Assembly: GCF_003667275.1 (NCBI RefSeq)
Contig: NZ_RCNV01000002.1
Span: 248,001 to 312,000 of the forward strand
Origin: Mesonia aquimarina
GTDB lineage: Bacteria > Bacteroidota > Bacteroidia > Flavobacteriales > Flavobacteriaceae
Direction of reading: 5' to 3'
Length of the DNA stretch: 64,000 nucleotides
Part shown: in pieces, positions 1 to 8,639 of the stretch
Layout of the letters: every line of letters begins with the position of its first letter
Position numbering within the stretch: position 1 is the first letter of the stretch
Notes under the pieces: generated by a model
Told to the model about the DNA's origin: nothing
Seen by the model: only the letters and a program-made list of their open reading frames with translations
Databases searched by the model: none
Position numbers and translations under genes: made by a program

Positions 1-107
1 CCGTAGAGTTGTTTACCCAAATAGAAATTTATTTAATGATTTTTCTTGCCCTTGGCATTCAAATTATTGTAATGTACAATCCTAAAGAAAAATCATCACA
101 AAAATAG
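1..107 (+). CDS. C-terminal end of a membrane protein (partial)
   Basis: The third forward frame is open from the window edge to a TAG at 105-107 and encodes about 34 residues. These contain one hydrophobic run (IYLMIFLALGIQIIVM) followed by a charged tail ending in KEKSSQK. This looks like the last transmembrane helix and cytoplasmic tail of a protein whose start lies outside the window. The product cannot be named. It converges on the next gene and overlaps its end by about 26 nt, which is slightly unusual and lowers my confidence. Confidence 0.5.
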   Translation, partial: VELFTQIEIYLMIFLALGIQIIVMYNPKEKSSQK

Positions 108-345
108 TTCCTATAGAAATAAATATTGGTAAAAAATATTTTAACCCTTTAGAAAATTTAGATTTCCCCCAAATTACTAAAGAAAAAATTGGCAGTAAAA
201 AAGTTGCTGCTACCGCTATAAGTGAAGTAAGTTCATAAATAGCCCCTAATACCACATAGTCATAGATATTTATAGTTTTTGTCACTAACCAATATAGCAA
301 AAGTATTACCGAAACAAGAGTTAATATTTTTGGTATATTTTTCAT
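82..345 (-). CDS. Small integral membrane protein, unknown function
   Basis: This 87-residue protein is almost entirely hydrophobic. It has three predicted helices, at about residues 7-22, 29-59 (possibly two short helices) and 69-87, with a lysine-rich turn (GKSKFSKG) between the last two. Its start codon shares one base with the stop of the upstream lipoprotein gene (TAATG), so the two are probably translated as a pair. I recognise no family and no catalytic motif. Confidence 0.6.
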   Translation of the reverse strand: MKNIPKILTLVSVILLLYWLVTKTINIYDYVVLGAIYELTSLIAVAATFLLPIFSLVIWGKSKFSKGLKYFLPIFISIGTIFVMIFL

Positions 346-848
346 TAGTTTTTTATTTCTAGAAACTGGTGAAGCTTTTTTACCAAAGCTTGATGCTGGG
401 TGTTTAGTTTAGCGATTACCGCAATTATTGGAAACCCCTCTATATCTTTTACATCTAGACTTTTTTGGTCTACTTTTTCTGGTAATTTAGTATTGACTAT
501 TTTTATAATTTTTGAAGCTTCTTTATTCAATTCTGACAAACTTCCATTCTTTAAAAGTTCGCTGTCAGGGTTTAATTCAGTTTCTAAATTTTCATAATCA
601 CTTTCTAATTCTGAAATAATAGCTTCTTTTTGGGTCTTATATTCGTTCAAACTTATGCGTATAAAACGCATTTCTAACATTGCTTCTCTATTTGTCTCTT
701 GTAAATTTTGTAAACTATCTATCGCCTTTTCTTCGGTCGCAATAGTTTTTTCGAGGTCTTTATTTATTTTAAAAAAAGCGCTTATTACTTCATTCTGACA
801 AGCTACTGCAGCGAATGTAATTAAAAAAAGTAGGATTGTTTTTTTCAT
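345..848 (-). CDS. Putative lipoprotein with a long helical region
   Basis: The N-terminus MKKTILLFLITFAAVACQNE is a type II signal peptide with lipobox AVAC, so the mature protein should be lipid-anchored at Cys17. Residues about 25-115 are rich in E, K, L and N without prolines and are probably a long helix or coiled coil. The C-terminal 50 residues are more mixed. No enzyme motif is visible. It is coupled to the small membrane protein downstream by a TAATG overlap, which suggests a two-gene unit of unknown role. Confidence 0.7.
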   Translation of the reverse strand: MKKTILLFLITFAAVACQNEVISAFFKINKDLEKTIATEEKAIDSLQNLQETNREAMLEMRFIRISLNEYKTQKEAIISELESDYENLETELNPDSELLKNGSLSELNKEASKIIKIVNTKLPEKVDQKSLDVKDIEGFPIIAVIAKLNTQHQALVKKLHQFLEIKN

Positions 849-883
849 AAAGGTTAAATATAAGAACGCAAACTTAATCTTTT

Positions 884-1594
884 CTAACGATATTCTGGGT
901 TTTCAAAGTTCCATCTTTTTCCCTTGTCCCAATCTTCTCTTGAATTTCCATAGGCAGGATAACCGTTTTGTTCTTTTAGCATTTTTGCTAAATGCAATAA
1001 ATTGTAAGTTAAAAATGTAGTGTTTCGGTTTGTAAAATCATTGTTCTTTGCATCGGACTCTTCATCTAAATAACTTGGCCCCGGGCCAACTTCTCCAATC
1101 CACCCGCTATCGGCTTGTGGCGGTATTGAATAACCTACGTGTTGTAGCGAATAAAGTAAACCCATTGCACAGTGTTTTACACCATCTTCATTACCGGTAA
1201 TAATGCATCCGCCTACTTTTCCGTAAAAAATATACTGTCCTTTTTTATTTGTTTTTCCGCTCATTGCATAAAGCCGCTCAATAAGTTTTTGAGCAATAGA
1301 AGATTTTTCGCCAAGCCAAATTGGGGTTCCTACTATTAAAATATCGGCTTTAAAAATGCGATCAAATAATTGAGGCCATTCATCTTTTTGCCAACCGTGC
1401 TCGGTCATATCAGGATAAACACCACTAGCTACTTCATGATCTACCAAGCGTATTTCATCAACTTCAACTTTTTCTTTCTTCATAATATTTTTAGAAAGAT
1501 TCATTAATCCGGAAGTATGACTAGTTTCTGGAGATTTTTTTAATGTACAATTTACATAAACGGCTTTAAGCAGGCTAAAATCCATTGCAGACAA
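884..1594 (-). CDS. Flavodoxin-like NAD(P)H-dependent oxidoreductase
   Basis: This 236-residue protein fits the NADPH-dependent FMN reductase / flavodoxin-fold family. It opens with a beta strand (KAVYVNCTLKKSP) followed by a loop suited to FMN phosphate binding. A central strand ADILIVGTPIWLGEKSS (about residues 84-100) matches the family's GTPIW segment, and GGCIITGNEDG (about 128-138) forms the second flavin loop. It probably transfers hydride from NAD(P)H through FMN to quinones or similar acceptors in the cytoplasm. The annotated ATG and a second ATG three codons later are both possible starts. It is an isolated minus-strand gene; the physiological acceptor cannot be read from sequence. 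Confidence 0.8.
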   Translation of the reverse strand: MSAMDFSLLKAVYVNCTLKKSPETSHTSGLMNLSKNIMKKEKVEVDEIRLVDHEVASGVYPDMTEHGWQKDEWPQLFDRIFKADILIVGTPIWLGEKSSIAQKLIERLYAMSGKTNKKGQYIFYGKVGGCIITGNEDGVKHCAMGLLYSLQHVGYSIPPQADSGWIGEVGPGPSYLDEESDAKNNDFTNRNTTFLTYNLLHLAKMLKEQNGYPAYGNSREDWDKGKRWNFENPEYR

Positions 1595-1688
1595 TTTAGG
1601 TTATCGTTTTAAAGATAAGCTATTTGTCTAATTTTTAAAAAAAAGTACTTTTCTTAAAAAATACTGATGCCCTATATAATCTAAAAAT

Positions 1689-1726
1689 AAAAAGCCTTAC
1701 AAACATTCTATTTGTAAGGCTTTTTT
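1689..1726 (-). terminator. Intrinsic terminator after the tRNA(CAU) gene
   Basis: A 15-bp inverted repeat (AAAAAGCCTTACAAA and its complement) with a 7-nt loop is followed by a T run on either strand. It sits just downstream of the minus-strand tRNA, whose transcript it most likely ends. Confidence 0.75.
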
Positions 1727-1739
1727 AAGATAAAATTTG

Positions 1740-1813
1740 TGGTCCCACCTGGGCTCGAACCAGGGACCCCTTGATTATGAGTCAAGTGCTCTAACCAGCT
1801 GAGCTATAGGACC
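1740..1813 (-). tRNA. tRNA with CAU anticodon (elongator Met, or Ile2)
   Basis: Read on the minus strand, the sequence folds into a complete cloverleaf. The acceptor stem is GGTCCTA/TGGGACC with one G-U pair, and the discriminator is A. The D arm is GCTC/GAGC. The anticodon stem CTTGA/TCAAG encloses the loop CTCATAA, and the T arm CCTGG/CCAGG carries TTCGAGC. The anticodon is CAT. This is not an initiator, which would have an unpaired 1-72 end. Whether it is elongator tRNA-Met or lysidine-modified tRNA-Ile2 cannot be decided by eye. The 3' CCA is not encoded. Confidence 0.95.
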
Positions 1814-1867
1814 CGAAACGGTTGGCAAAAATATACAATAGATTTTTAGGAGACAACTATTTTTAGC

Positions 1868-2272
1868 TTAATTTTTTATCTCCTCGCAAAGTTCTACCAA
1901 AACACCATGAGAAGATTTTGGATGTAAAAATGCAACTCGTTTATTATCAGCACCTTTTTTGGGATTTTCATTTAAGACCGTAAATCCCTTTGCTTTTAAT
2001 TCTTCTATTTCTTTTTCAATATCATCTACCGCAAAAGCAATATGGTGTATGCCTTCTCCTTTTTTATCAATAAATTTTGCAATCGGACTCTCAGGATTTG
2101 TTGCCGCTAATAATTCAATTTTACTTTCTCCGGCTCTAAAAAACGAAGTCAGCACGCCTTCACTCTCCACGCCTTCTTCTTTATAAGGCTCTTCGTTTAA
2201 TAACTGACTGTATAATTTATTAGCTTCTTCTAAGTTTTTAACAGCAATACCTAAATGTTCTATTTTTTTCAT
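1868..2272 (-). CDS. mce: Methylmalonyl-CoA epimerase
   Basis: This 134-residue protein is a vicinal-oxygen-chelate (glyoxalase-fold) enzyme. It shows the epimerase pattern IEHLGIAVKNLEEANKLY at residues 3-20, and GEGIHHIAFAVDDIE at about 72-86, which supplies the metal-binding His. A Glu in VLVELCEE near the C-terminus completes the metal site. It should interconvert (2R)- and (2S)-methylmalonyl-CoA between propionyl-CoA carboxylase and methylmalonyl-CoA mutase. The length is typical for the family. It is transcribed toward the tRNA gene and diverges from rbfA across a 110-bp gap. Confidence 0.92.
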   Translation of the reverse strand: MKKIEHLGIAVKNLEEANKLYSQLLNEEPYKEEGVESEGVLTSFFRAGESKIELLAATNPESPIAKFIDKKGEGIHHIAFAVDDIEKEIEELKAKGFTVLNENPKKGADNKRVAFLHPKSSHGVLVELCEEIKN

Positions 2273-2370
2273 CTAACTTTTTTTAAAGGTTTTGTATTAT
2301 AAAAATAGGCTTAATTGTAAGAAATTTTCTATTTTTTGTTCTACAAAAATACCATAACTTTTAAAAAGGC

Positions 2371-2378
2371 TACTTTTG
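2371..2378 (+). promoter_or_regulatory. Candidate Bacteroidota -7 box before rbfA
   Basis: TACTTTTG matches TAnnTTTG exactly and ends 4 nt before the rbfA ATG, so the transcript would have little or no leader. No TTG is seen at the expected upstream spacing, so this is only half a promoter. Confidence 0.3.
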
Positions 2379-2382
2379 CACT

Positions 2383-2784
2383 ATGGAAGAAACAAACAGA
2401 CAAAAAAAAATTGGTGGGGTTTTACAAAAAGACCTTACCGATGTAATACAAGAAGAATTAAGAAAAGCAGGTGAAAACCGTGTAATAGTTTCGGTTTCTA
2501 AAGTTCGAGTAACAACAGATCTTTCTATTGCGAAAGCTTATATTAGTATTTTTCCGAATGAAAAAGCTAAACCGATTTTAGAAGAGTTAAAATCTATAAA
2601 ATCTCAACTGAAGCATCAAATTGCACTACGCACAAAAAATCAGCTTCGAAAAATGCCCGATCTTTCCTTATTTCTAGATGATTCTTTAGAGCATATAGAT
2701 TCGATTGAAAAGGCTGTAAAAGGAGATGAAGAAGAAGATCCTATTAAAAACCCAGATTTACTAGACAAACGCAAAAAGTCTTAA
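2383..2784 (+). CDS. rbfA: 30S ribosome-binding factor RbfA
   Basis: This 133-residue protein has the RbfA KH-like domain. It begins with NRQKKIGGVLQKDLTDVIQE and continues through the strand-turn VSVSKVRVTTDLSIAKAYIS and the family signature IRxxL-like block (KHQIALRTKNQLRKMPDLSLFLDDS, about residues 85-109). It binds the 30S subunit and supports late maturation of the 16S rRNA 5' end, notably in the cold. The short acidic tail is variable in the family. It ends 2 nt before the TTG start of the permease gene, so the two are co-transcribed. Confidence 0.92.
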   Translation: MEETNRQKKIGGVLQKDLTDVIQEELRKAGENRVIVSVSKVRVTTDLSIAKAYISIFPNEKAKPILEELKSIKSQLKHQIALRTKNQLRKMPDLSLFLDDSLEHIDSIEKAVKGDEEEDPIKNPDLLDKRKKS

Positions 2785-2786
2785 AA

Positions 2787-3989
2787 TTGAATTTTTCGTA
2801 TTACATCGCCAAGCGGTATTTGTTTACAAAAAGCAAAAACAACGCCATCAATATTATTACCATTATTGCGGGTATTGGTGTTTTTGCCGGTGCTTTGGCT
2901 TTGTTTATTGTACTTTCAGGTTTTTCGGGTTTAAAAGAATTTAGTCTTTCTTTTTCTAATGAATTTGATCCAGATTTAAAAGTACTACCAACTACCGGAA
3001 AAACATTTTCTCTATCTCAAGAAGAAAAGAACCGATTAAAAGAAATTTCGGGCATCAAAAATTATTCAAGTATAGTTGAAGAACGTGTATTGCTGAATTT
3101 TAATAAGAAAAACTTACCTGCTTTTATTAAAGGCATAGATGATAATTATCTGAATGTTAACCACGTAGACAGTGCTCTTATTGCCGGAACGTGGCTACAT
3201 CAACAAGAAAAACAAGTTGTAATAGGAGCAAGCATTTCGCGTAAGCTTTCATTGGGCGTGATGGATTACAGCGGAATGTTAAAAATGATGGTTCCTCGCC
3301 CGGGAAAAGGACAAGTTATCGACCCGAGAAAAGCTTTTCATTCAGAAAAAGCGATGGTTATTGGGGTTTATAACATCAATGAAGAACTTAACGGAAAATA
3401 TGTATTTACTCCACTAACGTTAGCGCAAGACTTATTAGAGCTCGATGAAAATAGTATTTCAGGTATAGAAATAGAACTTAAAAACACCGAGCAAGAAATT
3501 GCGGTTACTCAAGAGCTTCGTAAAATTTTTGATGAAGAAAATTTCAGTATTAAAAATAGAATGCAGTTAAATGATAAACTCTATAAAATGCTAAACACAG
3601 AAAATTTAGCGGTTTATCTAATTTTTACGTTGGTGCTAATTATTGCATTATTCAACGTGGGCGGAGCAATTGTTATGGCAATTTTAGACAAGCAACATAA
3701 TATTAAAACACTTTTTAATTTAGGCGCTCGCGCTAAAGAAATAAAACGAATATTCTTTTTGCAAGGTTCACTTTTAACATTTATTGGTGGTGTGCTTGGT
3801 TTATTTGTAGGTTGGCTAATTATCTTTTTACAGCTAAAATTTGATCTGGTTATGATTACTCCTACTCTAGCTTATCCTGTAAAATTAGTAGCCGAAAATT
3901 TTGTAGTCGTCTTTTTTACAATTATGATTTTAGGCGTAAGTGCCTCCTATATTGGGGCAACTCGGGTTGGAAAAATTCTAAGAGATTAA
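2787..3989 (+). CDS. FtsX-family ABC transporter permease (LolC/LolE-like)
   Basis: This 400-residue inner-membrane protein has the MacB/LolCE layout: one N-terminal helix (about 22-44, INIITIIAGIGVFAGALALF), a periplasmic domain of about 220 residues, and three C-terminal helices (about 272-300, 320-348, 367-390) with FtsX-family loop residues (FNLGARAKEIKRIFFLQG). By family knowledge it would pair with a LolD-type ATPase to release lipoproteins toward the outer membrane; no ATPase gene is in this window. The start is TTG, two bases after the rbfA stop, and the resulting N-terminus (MNFSYYIAKRYLFTKSKNNAINII) is exactly the family form. Confidence 0.87.
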   Translation: MNFSYYIAKRYLFTKSKNNAINIITIIAGIGVFAGALALFIVLSGFSGLKEFSLSFSNEFDPDLKVLPTTGKTFSLSQEEKNRLKEISGIKNYSSIVEERVLLNFNKKNLPAFIKGIDDNYLNVNHVDSALIAGTWLHQQEKQVVIGASISRKLSLGVMDYSGMLKMMVPRPGKGQVIDPRKAFHSEKAMVIGVYNINEELNGKYVFTPLTLAQDLLELDENSISGIEIELKNTEQEIAVTQELRKIFDEENFSIKNRMQLNDKLYKMLNTENLAVYLIFTLVLIIALFNVGGAIVMAILDKQHNIKTLFNLGARAKEIKRIFFLQGSLLTFIGGVLGLFVGWLIIFLQLKFDLVMITPTLAYPVKLVAENFVVVFFTIMILGVSASYIGATRVGKILRD

Positions 3990-3993
3990 GAAT

Positions 3994-4944
3994 TTATAAA
4001 TTCAAATTCTCTTCAGATTCTTTTTTTATATGCCTTAAAACCCTCTTATGAATTCTGTGAATAATAAAGTCTGACCAGGACTTCCAATAAAACTCAGGTG
4101 AAATTGAAACTTTATACCAAGTAGTTCCTTCTATTTCTGTTTTATTACTATTTATTTTTTTTAGTTTAAATTGTCCTTTGTAAGACTTAAAATAACCTTC
4201 TAGATGTGGTGGGTGAACTTCATAAAATGGATTTATTTCATTCATCGGTATAGGTTGTTCTTTTACATCGAACTGAAGCAAAGTTGGTTTATTCCAAGTT
4301 GTAATTGGCTCAACAAAACTTCCGGTCGTAAAATTACAATATCTAACTGCTCCTACTCCATTTCCTTTAATTTCAGCATCAACTGGATATGAAATTCCTG
4401 TTTTAAATATCCAATCTTCAGGCTCTTCGAGTTTATCAAATTGAATTACATTTTCCCAGACTTTCTCTATAGGAGCATCAATAACAATTTTTGTTTTAAC
4501 AGGAGTTAATTCAGCTGGTAAATTAATATAATCAAAACTCATAAAGCCTAAGCACAAAATAACAAGAAGAGAATTTACTATTTTCGATTTTAAAAATTTT
4601 CTTTCAGAAATTATAAAGCCAATATAAGATCCCAACCAAATGCTCAATAACAGCAACGGACTTGCCATTATAACACAAATAAGTCCTTCAATTGCTAAAA
4701 CAAAAAGTAGCAAAATAGTGCAAAGTGCTGTGAAAAAACTTAATTTATATGCCTGAGCTTTCGTAACCTTTTTTCTTATACCAAAAATATAAGGTGGTAA
4801 AAAACCTATAAGAAAAGGTATCAAAATAAATAATAACCAACCATAACTTTCAAAAAGATAAATAGATAAATAACCAAGAGCATAAGTACTAATTATCGTA
4901 ATTAGAATTGAAACTATACCCGCTCTAGTCCAAATTTCCCGCAT
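3994..4944 (-). CDS. Membrane protein with C-terminal SRPBCC domain
   Basis: The N-terminal half (residues about 8-145) contains four or five transmembrane helices. The C-terminal part, from about residue 152, begins KTKIVIDAPIEKVWENVIQFDKLEEP, the opening strand and helix of a START/SRPBCC (polyketide cyclase-like) lipid- or ligand-binding fold. It ends with a long helix (SPEFYWKSWSDFIIHRIHKRVLRHIKKE). It probably presents a hydrophobic-ligand cavity next to the membrane; the ligand is unknown. It converges on the permease gene with only 4 nt between stops, and dusB lies upstream on the same strand. Confidence 0.7.
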   Translation of the reverse strand: MREIWTRAGIVSILITIISTYALGYLSIYLFESYGWLLFILIPFLIGFLPPYIFGIRKKVTKAQAYKLSFFTALCTILLLFVLAIEGLICVIMASPLLLLSIWLGSYIGFIISERKFLKSKIVNSLLVILCLGFMSFDYINLPAELTPVKTKIVIDAPIEKVWENVIQFDKLEEPEDWIFKTGISYPVDAEIKGNGVGAVRYCNFTTGSFVEPITTWNKPTLLQFDVKEQPIPMNEINPFYEVHPPHLEGYFKSYKGQFKLKKINSNKTEIEGTTWYKVSISPEFYWKSWSDFIIHRIHKRVLRHIKKESEENLNL

Positions 4945-4986
4945 TTATCAATATATAAAGTTATAATTTTATTAAAGCTCTGAACA

Positions 4987-5982
4987 CTACCTACTAAAAA
5001 CAAAATCACCAAACTCTTGTTCAACCTCATCAAAGGCAGCAAAAACATCGGCAGCATCGTCGCTGGTCACCATTTTCATGCGGTATTCTTTAAAATGTGG
5101 TATTCCTTTAAAGTAATTAGTATAGTGACGACGCGTTTCAAAAACACCAAGCTTCTCTCCTTTCCAATCGATTGCCATTTGCAAGTGTCTTCTAGCGGCT
5201 TCTACGCGTTCTATCATTGTTGGCGGATCTAAATGCTCACCGGTTTCAATATAATGCTTCACTTCTCTAAAAAACCAAGGGTAACCAATACAAGCTCGAC
5301 CAATCATTGCGCCGTCTAATCCGTATTTATCACGCATTTCTACTGCACGTTCAGGGGAATTTACATCTCCATTACCAAAAACAGGAATGTGCATACGTGG
5401 GTTGTTTTTTACCTCAGCAATCGGATTCCAATCGGCATCGCCCTTGTACATTTGTACACGTGTTCTGCCGTGAATAGAAATTGCCTGGCAACCAACATCT
5501 TGCAAACGTTCAGCAACTTCTACAATTTTAATTGAATCGTTATCCCAACCTAATCTGGTTTTAACTGTAACGGGAAGTTTGGTATGTTTTACCATCGCTT
5601 CGGTTAAGGAAACCATCTTGTCGATATCTTTTAGAATTCCGGCACCGGCTCCTTTAGAAACCACTTTTTTTACCGGACATCCAAAGTTTATATCAATAAT
5701 GTCGGGCCCTGATTTTTCAACGATTTCTACCGATTCCAGCATTGCTTCTAGATCGGCTCCAAAAATTTGAATTCCAATAGGGCGTTCTTTTTCGTAAATA
5801 TCTAGCTTCATTACGCTTTTTGCAGCATCACGTATTAAGCCTTCAGAAGAGATAAATTCTGTATACATCACATCGGCACCTTGCTCTTTGCATAATGCTC
5901 TAAAAGGAGGATCGCTCACATCTTCCATTGGTGCTAACAATAATGGAAATTCGCCTACATCTATATCGCCTATTTTTGCCAA
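4987..5982 (-). CDS. dusB: tRNA-dihydrouridine synthase (DusB type)
   Basis: This 331-residue FMN-dependent TIM-barrel enzyme reduces uridines in the tRNA D loop. The N-terminal signature PMEDVSDPPFR (18-28) and the active-site block NFGCPVKKVVSKGAG (99-113, catalytic Cys102) are present. VKTRLGWD (140-147) and the phosphate-binding IHGRTR (170-175) follow, as does the later GNGDV and IGRACIGYPWFF segment. The C-terminal helical domain is present and the length is normal. The start is the ATG giving MAKIGDIDVGEFPLLLAPM. It is the upstream neighbour of the SRPBCC gene on the minus strand with a 42-nt gap. Confidence 0.95.
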   Translation of the reverse strand: MAKIGDIDVGEFPLLLAPMEDVSDPPFRALCKEQGADVMYTEFISSEGLIRDAAKSVMKLDIYEKERPIGIQIFGADLEAMLESVEIVEKSGPDIIDINFGCPVKKVVSKGAGAGILKDIDKMVSLTEAMVKHTKLPVTVKTRLGWDNDSIKIVEVAERLQDVGCQAISIHGRTRVQMYKGDADWNPIAEVKNNPRMHIPVFGNGDVNSPERAVEMRDKYGLDGAMIGRACIGYPWFFREVKHYIETGEHLDPPTMIERVEAARRHLQMAIDWKGEKLGVFETRRHYTNYFKGIPHFKEYRMKMVTSDDAADVFAAFDEVEQEFGDFVFSR

Positions 5983-6051
5983 ATCAATTTATTTTAGACC
6001 GCAAAATTAATAAATAAACAGCGAATAATATTTTTTTCAAGTATCGAACTC

Positions 6052-6438
6052 TTAATTTATGCGTTCGCGTTCTTTAGAGTCTATAGTTTTTTGGTTGCTC
6101 TTTAGTTTAAAATTACCGAAATTATAGGTGAAACCTAAACGGAAATATCTGTTTTCCGGTAGAGCATAAAAACCATTATCTTGGTTTAAATAATCTGAAC
6201 GAAGCCAAGTTGCTTGTTGATTTAAAATATCGGCTACATGCATAGAAACCTCTGCTCTACCGTTCCAAAATGTTTTTCGTAAACCTAAAGAAATACTTGA
6301 AATTTCTTCCATTAAATAAGAACCTTGAATAAAGGAAGAAAAATATAAGAAGCTTACATCAGCAGAAAAAGTTTTGTCTTTTGTGAATTTAAAATTGTTA
6401 TAAACCGAAGCATAAAAACCATCGGTTTTATTAGTCAC
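6052..6438 (-). CDS. 3' part of the frameshifted outer-membrane receptor
   Basis: This frame encodes the last five or so beta strands of the receptor. The nominal start is a GTG inside the former reading frame (codons before it read ESNNQQ), so it is a fragment and not an independent gene. Confidence 0.65.
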   Translation of the reverse strand: MTNKTDGFYASVYNNFKFTKDKTFSADVSFLYFSSFIQGSYLMEEISSISLGLRKTFWNGRAEVSMHVADILNQQATWLRSDYLNQDNGFYALPENRYFRLGFTYNFGNFKLKSNQKTIDSKERERIN

Positions 6439-6461
6439 TTGTTGATTATTGCTTTCTATAG

Positions 6462-8498
6462 CTAAAAAGTTTCATCTTCATAGTAAACCGATAAAATTGC
6501 CTGTGCGTACCACCATTTTTTGATGGATCTTCTATGTAAAAATTCCACTCCGTACGAATTACTTTCTAATACATTGGCATAAATAGAGCGTAAATTTAGC
6601 TGTTCGTTATCTTGAAAAACCAGTTGAGTTGCATTATTGCCGTTGTCACGATAATAAAAATCAAAAATATATGCATTTTTAAACGTGTAATTTAAATTGA
6701 AATTATTACTGATAGCTGCACTTAAATTAGGATTTCCCGATTGAAAATTATTTTCATTTAAAAAATACCGAAACGGATTTAAACTTTTATAACGAGGTCT
6801 TTTTATTTTTCTTCCGTAATCAAATGAAAATTCGTGGTCTTTAGAAAGCTTATATTTTATATGCAAGTTAGGAAAGAGCTCAACATAATCTCTTTTGGTT
6901 ACTTGTTCTGTTCCGGTTGAATGTCCTTCTCTATGTGTGTCTTCTATTCTTAATCCAAAGGTTAAACCAAATTTATCCCAGTTTCTACTTCCTTCAGCAT
7001 AAAAAGCAGTAATATATTCATGGTAATCAAACTCATCAAGCAGAGGAACTTCCTGAAAGCTTGATGCTGTAGTATTCACATCGAAAAACTCAAGTTTACT
7101 ATTAGAGTCAATTCTAGATATTTTAGCACCGGTATTGAAATCTACATCTCCTATTTTTGTCTGAAAATCCGCTTGAAGAGCGTAAATATTTATCTTTTGA
7201 TATGCTTCTGTATTAAAAGAGTTCTCATTAATTAACATTCCAGAAGGTAAAAAATAATCTGTTAAAACATCTTGTTTTTTATCCTGATGGTAATAGGTAA
7301 AATGTGCATCTACCGATAGTTTGGTTATTTCTTCATCAAAAAAATGAACGTATTTTATATTAGTAGCAGAATTTAGCATATCGTTATCTAAATTACTTCT
7401 CGTACTAAAAGTAGAATCTAACTGTTTTTGGTTATTAAAAATTTTAGTTTCCACTTCATTAAAAACATCTTCATTTGGAGAAAACAATATATTGCTATTT
7501 AGACTTATTGTGTTAGATTTATTAATCTCATAATCTAAAATAGCGTGTGCGTTTTGCGATACACTTCTTGTGGTTTTATCAAAATCTGTTTGCCAAGTTG
7601 AAAAAACTTCATCTTGTAGATTGATGTAATTGATATAACTCGTATCGGTCTTAAATTTCTTTAGCGGATTTATACTATAATTTATAAAGAAATTAAACTT
7701 CTTAGTACGATAGTAATGGCTTGTTCCTACTTGATATTTTGCATAAATCCCTTGAGAATAATTTTTATAAATGCTTCCTTTATAAGTTGGCAATAAAACC
7801 TTAGAAGTAATAATGTTTAAAATTGGACCATCTTCTGCATCATATTTTGCTGAAGGGTTATGTATCACTTCAATAGATCTAATATTTTCTGCAGAATAAC
7901 TTTCTAACAACTGCTTTCGTTCTGTTGTAGAAAGATATACTTTCTGACTGTTTATATAAATAGTTGCTTGTTGATTTCTTACTAGTAAATCATTTTGAAC
8001 GCTTATAACTCCGGGGGTTTGTTTAAGTAAGCTCCATGTATTCCCTGAAGATAAACTTGTATTCTCTACATTAAAAATAAGCTTGCCATCTTCTTTCCTA
8101 ATATTAGGTTGTTTTATTTCTATTTGAACTTCAGATAAATGAGATTGATTTGTTGATAACACTATTGGGTTTAAAATTGTATCCTCAAGCAAATCTATTT
8201 GTAATTCTTCTTTCGTGAAACCCATAAAGCTAACATGAAGGACATAGCTTCCCCTAGGGATATCTTCAAAAATAAAGTCCCCCGATTTATTAGAAATCGT
8301 GCCTTGAATAAAGTCTGTATTTTCAGCAGAAAATAAACTTAAATTCACATATTCTAGTACCCGTTTATCTTTACCCAATACTTTCCCTGAAATGGAATGT
8401 TGAGCATGTAGCATAAAAGGAAAAAGAATTAAAATAAATAGTATTTTTCTAGTCAATAATCTAAAAATTGCTAAGCTGGTTTTCTCTTTGCAATGCAA
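6462..8498 (-). CDS. 5' part of the frameshifted outer-membrane receptor
   Basis: This 678-codon frame encodes the signal peptide, the regulatory-like domain, the plug and most of the barrel, and stops at a TAG created by the frameshift, right after YYEDETF. If translated as it stands it would lack the final strands and the C-terminal outer-membrane insertion signal, and so is unlikely to fold in the outer membrane. Confidence 0.7.
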   Translation of the reverse strand: MHCKEKTSLAIFRLLTRKILFILILFPFMLHAQHSISGKVLGKDKRVLEYVNLSLFSAENTDFIQGTISNKSGDFIFEDIPRGSYVLHVSFMGFTKEELQIDLLEDTILNPIVLSTNQSHLSEVQIEIKQPNIRKEDGKLIFNVENTSLSSGNTWSLLKQTPGVISVQNDLLVRNQQATIYINSQKVYLSTTERKQLLESYSAENIRSIEVIHNPSAKYDAEDGPILNIITSKVLLPTYKGSIYKNYSQGIYAKYQVGTSHYYRTKKFNFFINYSINPLKKFKTDTSYINYINLQDEVFSTWQTDFDKTTRSVSQNAHAILDYEINKSNTISLNSNILFSPNEDVFNEVETKIFNNQKQLDSTFSTRSNLDNDMLNSATNIKYVHFFDEEITKLSVDAHFTYYHQDKKQDVLTDYFLPSGMLINENSFNTEAYQKINIYALQADFQTKIGDVDFNTGAKISRIDSNSKLEFFDVNTTASSFQEVPLLDEFDYHEYITAFYAEGSRNWDKFGLTFGLRIEDTHREGHSTGTEQVTKRDYVELFPNLHIKYKLSKDHEFSFDYGRKIKRPRYKSLNPFRYFLNENNFQSGNPNLSAAISNNFNLNYTFKNAYIFDFYYRDNGNNATQLVFQDNEQLNLRSIYANVLESNSYGVEFLHRRSIKKWWYAQAILSVYYEDETF

Positions 8499-8547
8499 GA
8501 TAGCATAAACTTACCAAATAGAATATCAATTTTCCTTTTCAAAAAGC

Positions 8548-8555
8548 TATATTTG
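8548..8555 (+). promoter_or_regulatory. Candidate -7 box for lepA
   Basis: TATATTTG matches TAnnTTTG and lies 85 nt upstream of the lepA start, leaving a leader of roughly 75 nt. No clear TTG at -33 was found. Confidence 0.3.
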
Positions 8556-8639
8556 CAACAAATTTTCTCTTGAGTGGCTTAAAATGAGAATCTTATAAAA
8601 AAAGCCCTTAAGATTTTAACAACTGAAGTTGAGATATAT

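Larger units (their letters stand above)
6052..8498 (-). pseudogene. Frameshifted outer-membrane receptor (CarboxypepD_reg + plug + beta-barrel)
   Basis: Two abutting frames together encode one receptor of about 815 residues. In the 5' part, a signal peptide (ILFILILFPFMLHAQ) precedes a carboxypeptidase-regulatory-like Ig domain (HSISGKVLGKDKRVLEYVNL). Next come a plug-like region (about 130-235, with IRSIEVIHNPSAKYDAEDG) and repeated barrel strands. The 3' part supplies the last strands and ends in the aromatic FRLGFTYNFGNFKLK. One base is missing in a T5 run (A5 at 6464-6468 on the plus strand). Restoring a sixth T joins YYEDET to FLAIESNNQQVTNKTDG without a gap. It resembles TonB-linked OMP_b-brl_3 proteins; the substrate is unknown and no SusD partner is adjacent. 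It is either a recent pseudogene or a base-call error. Confidence 0.8.
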
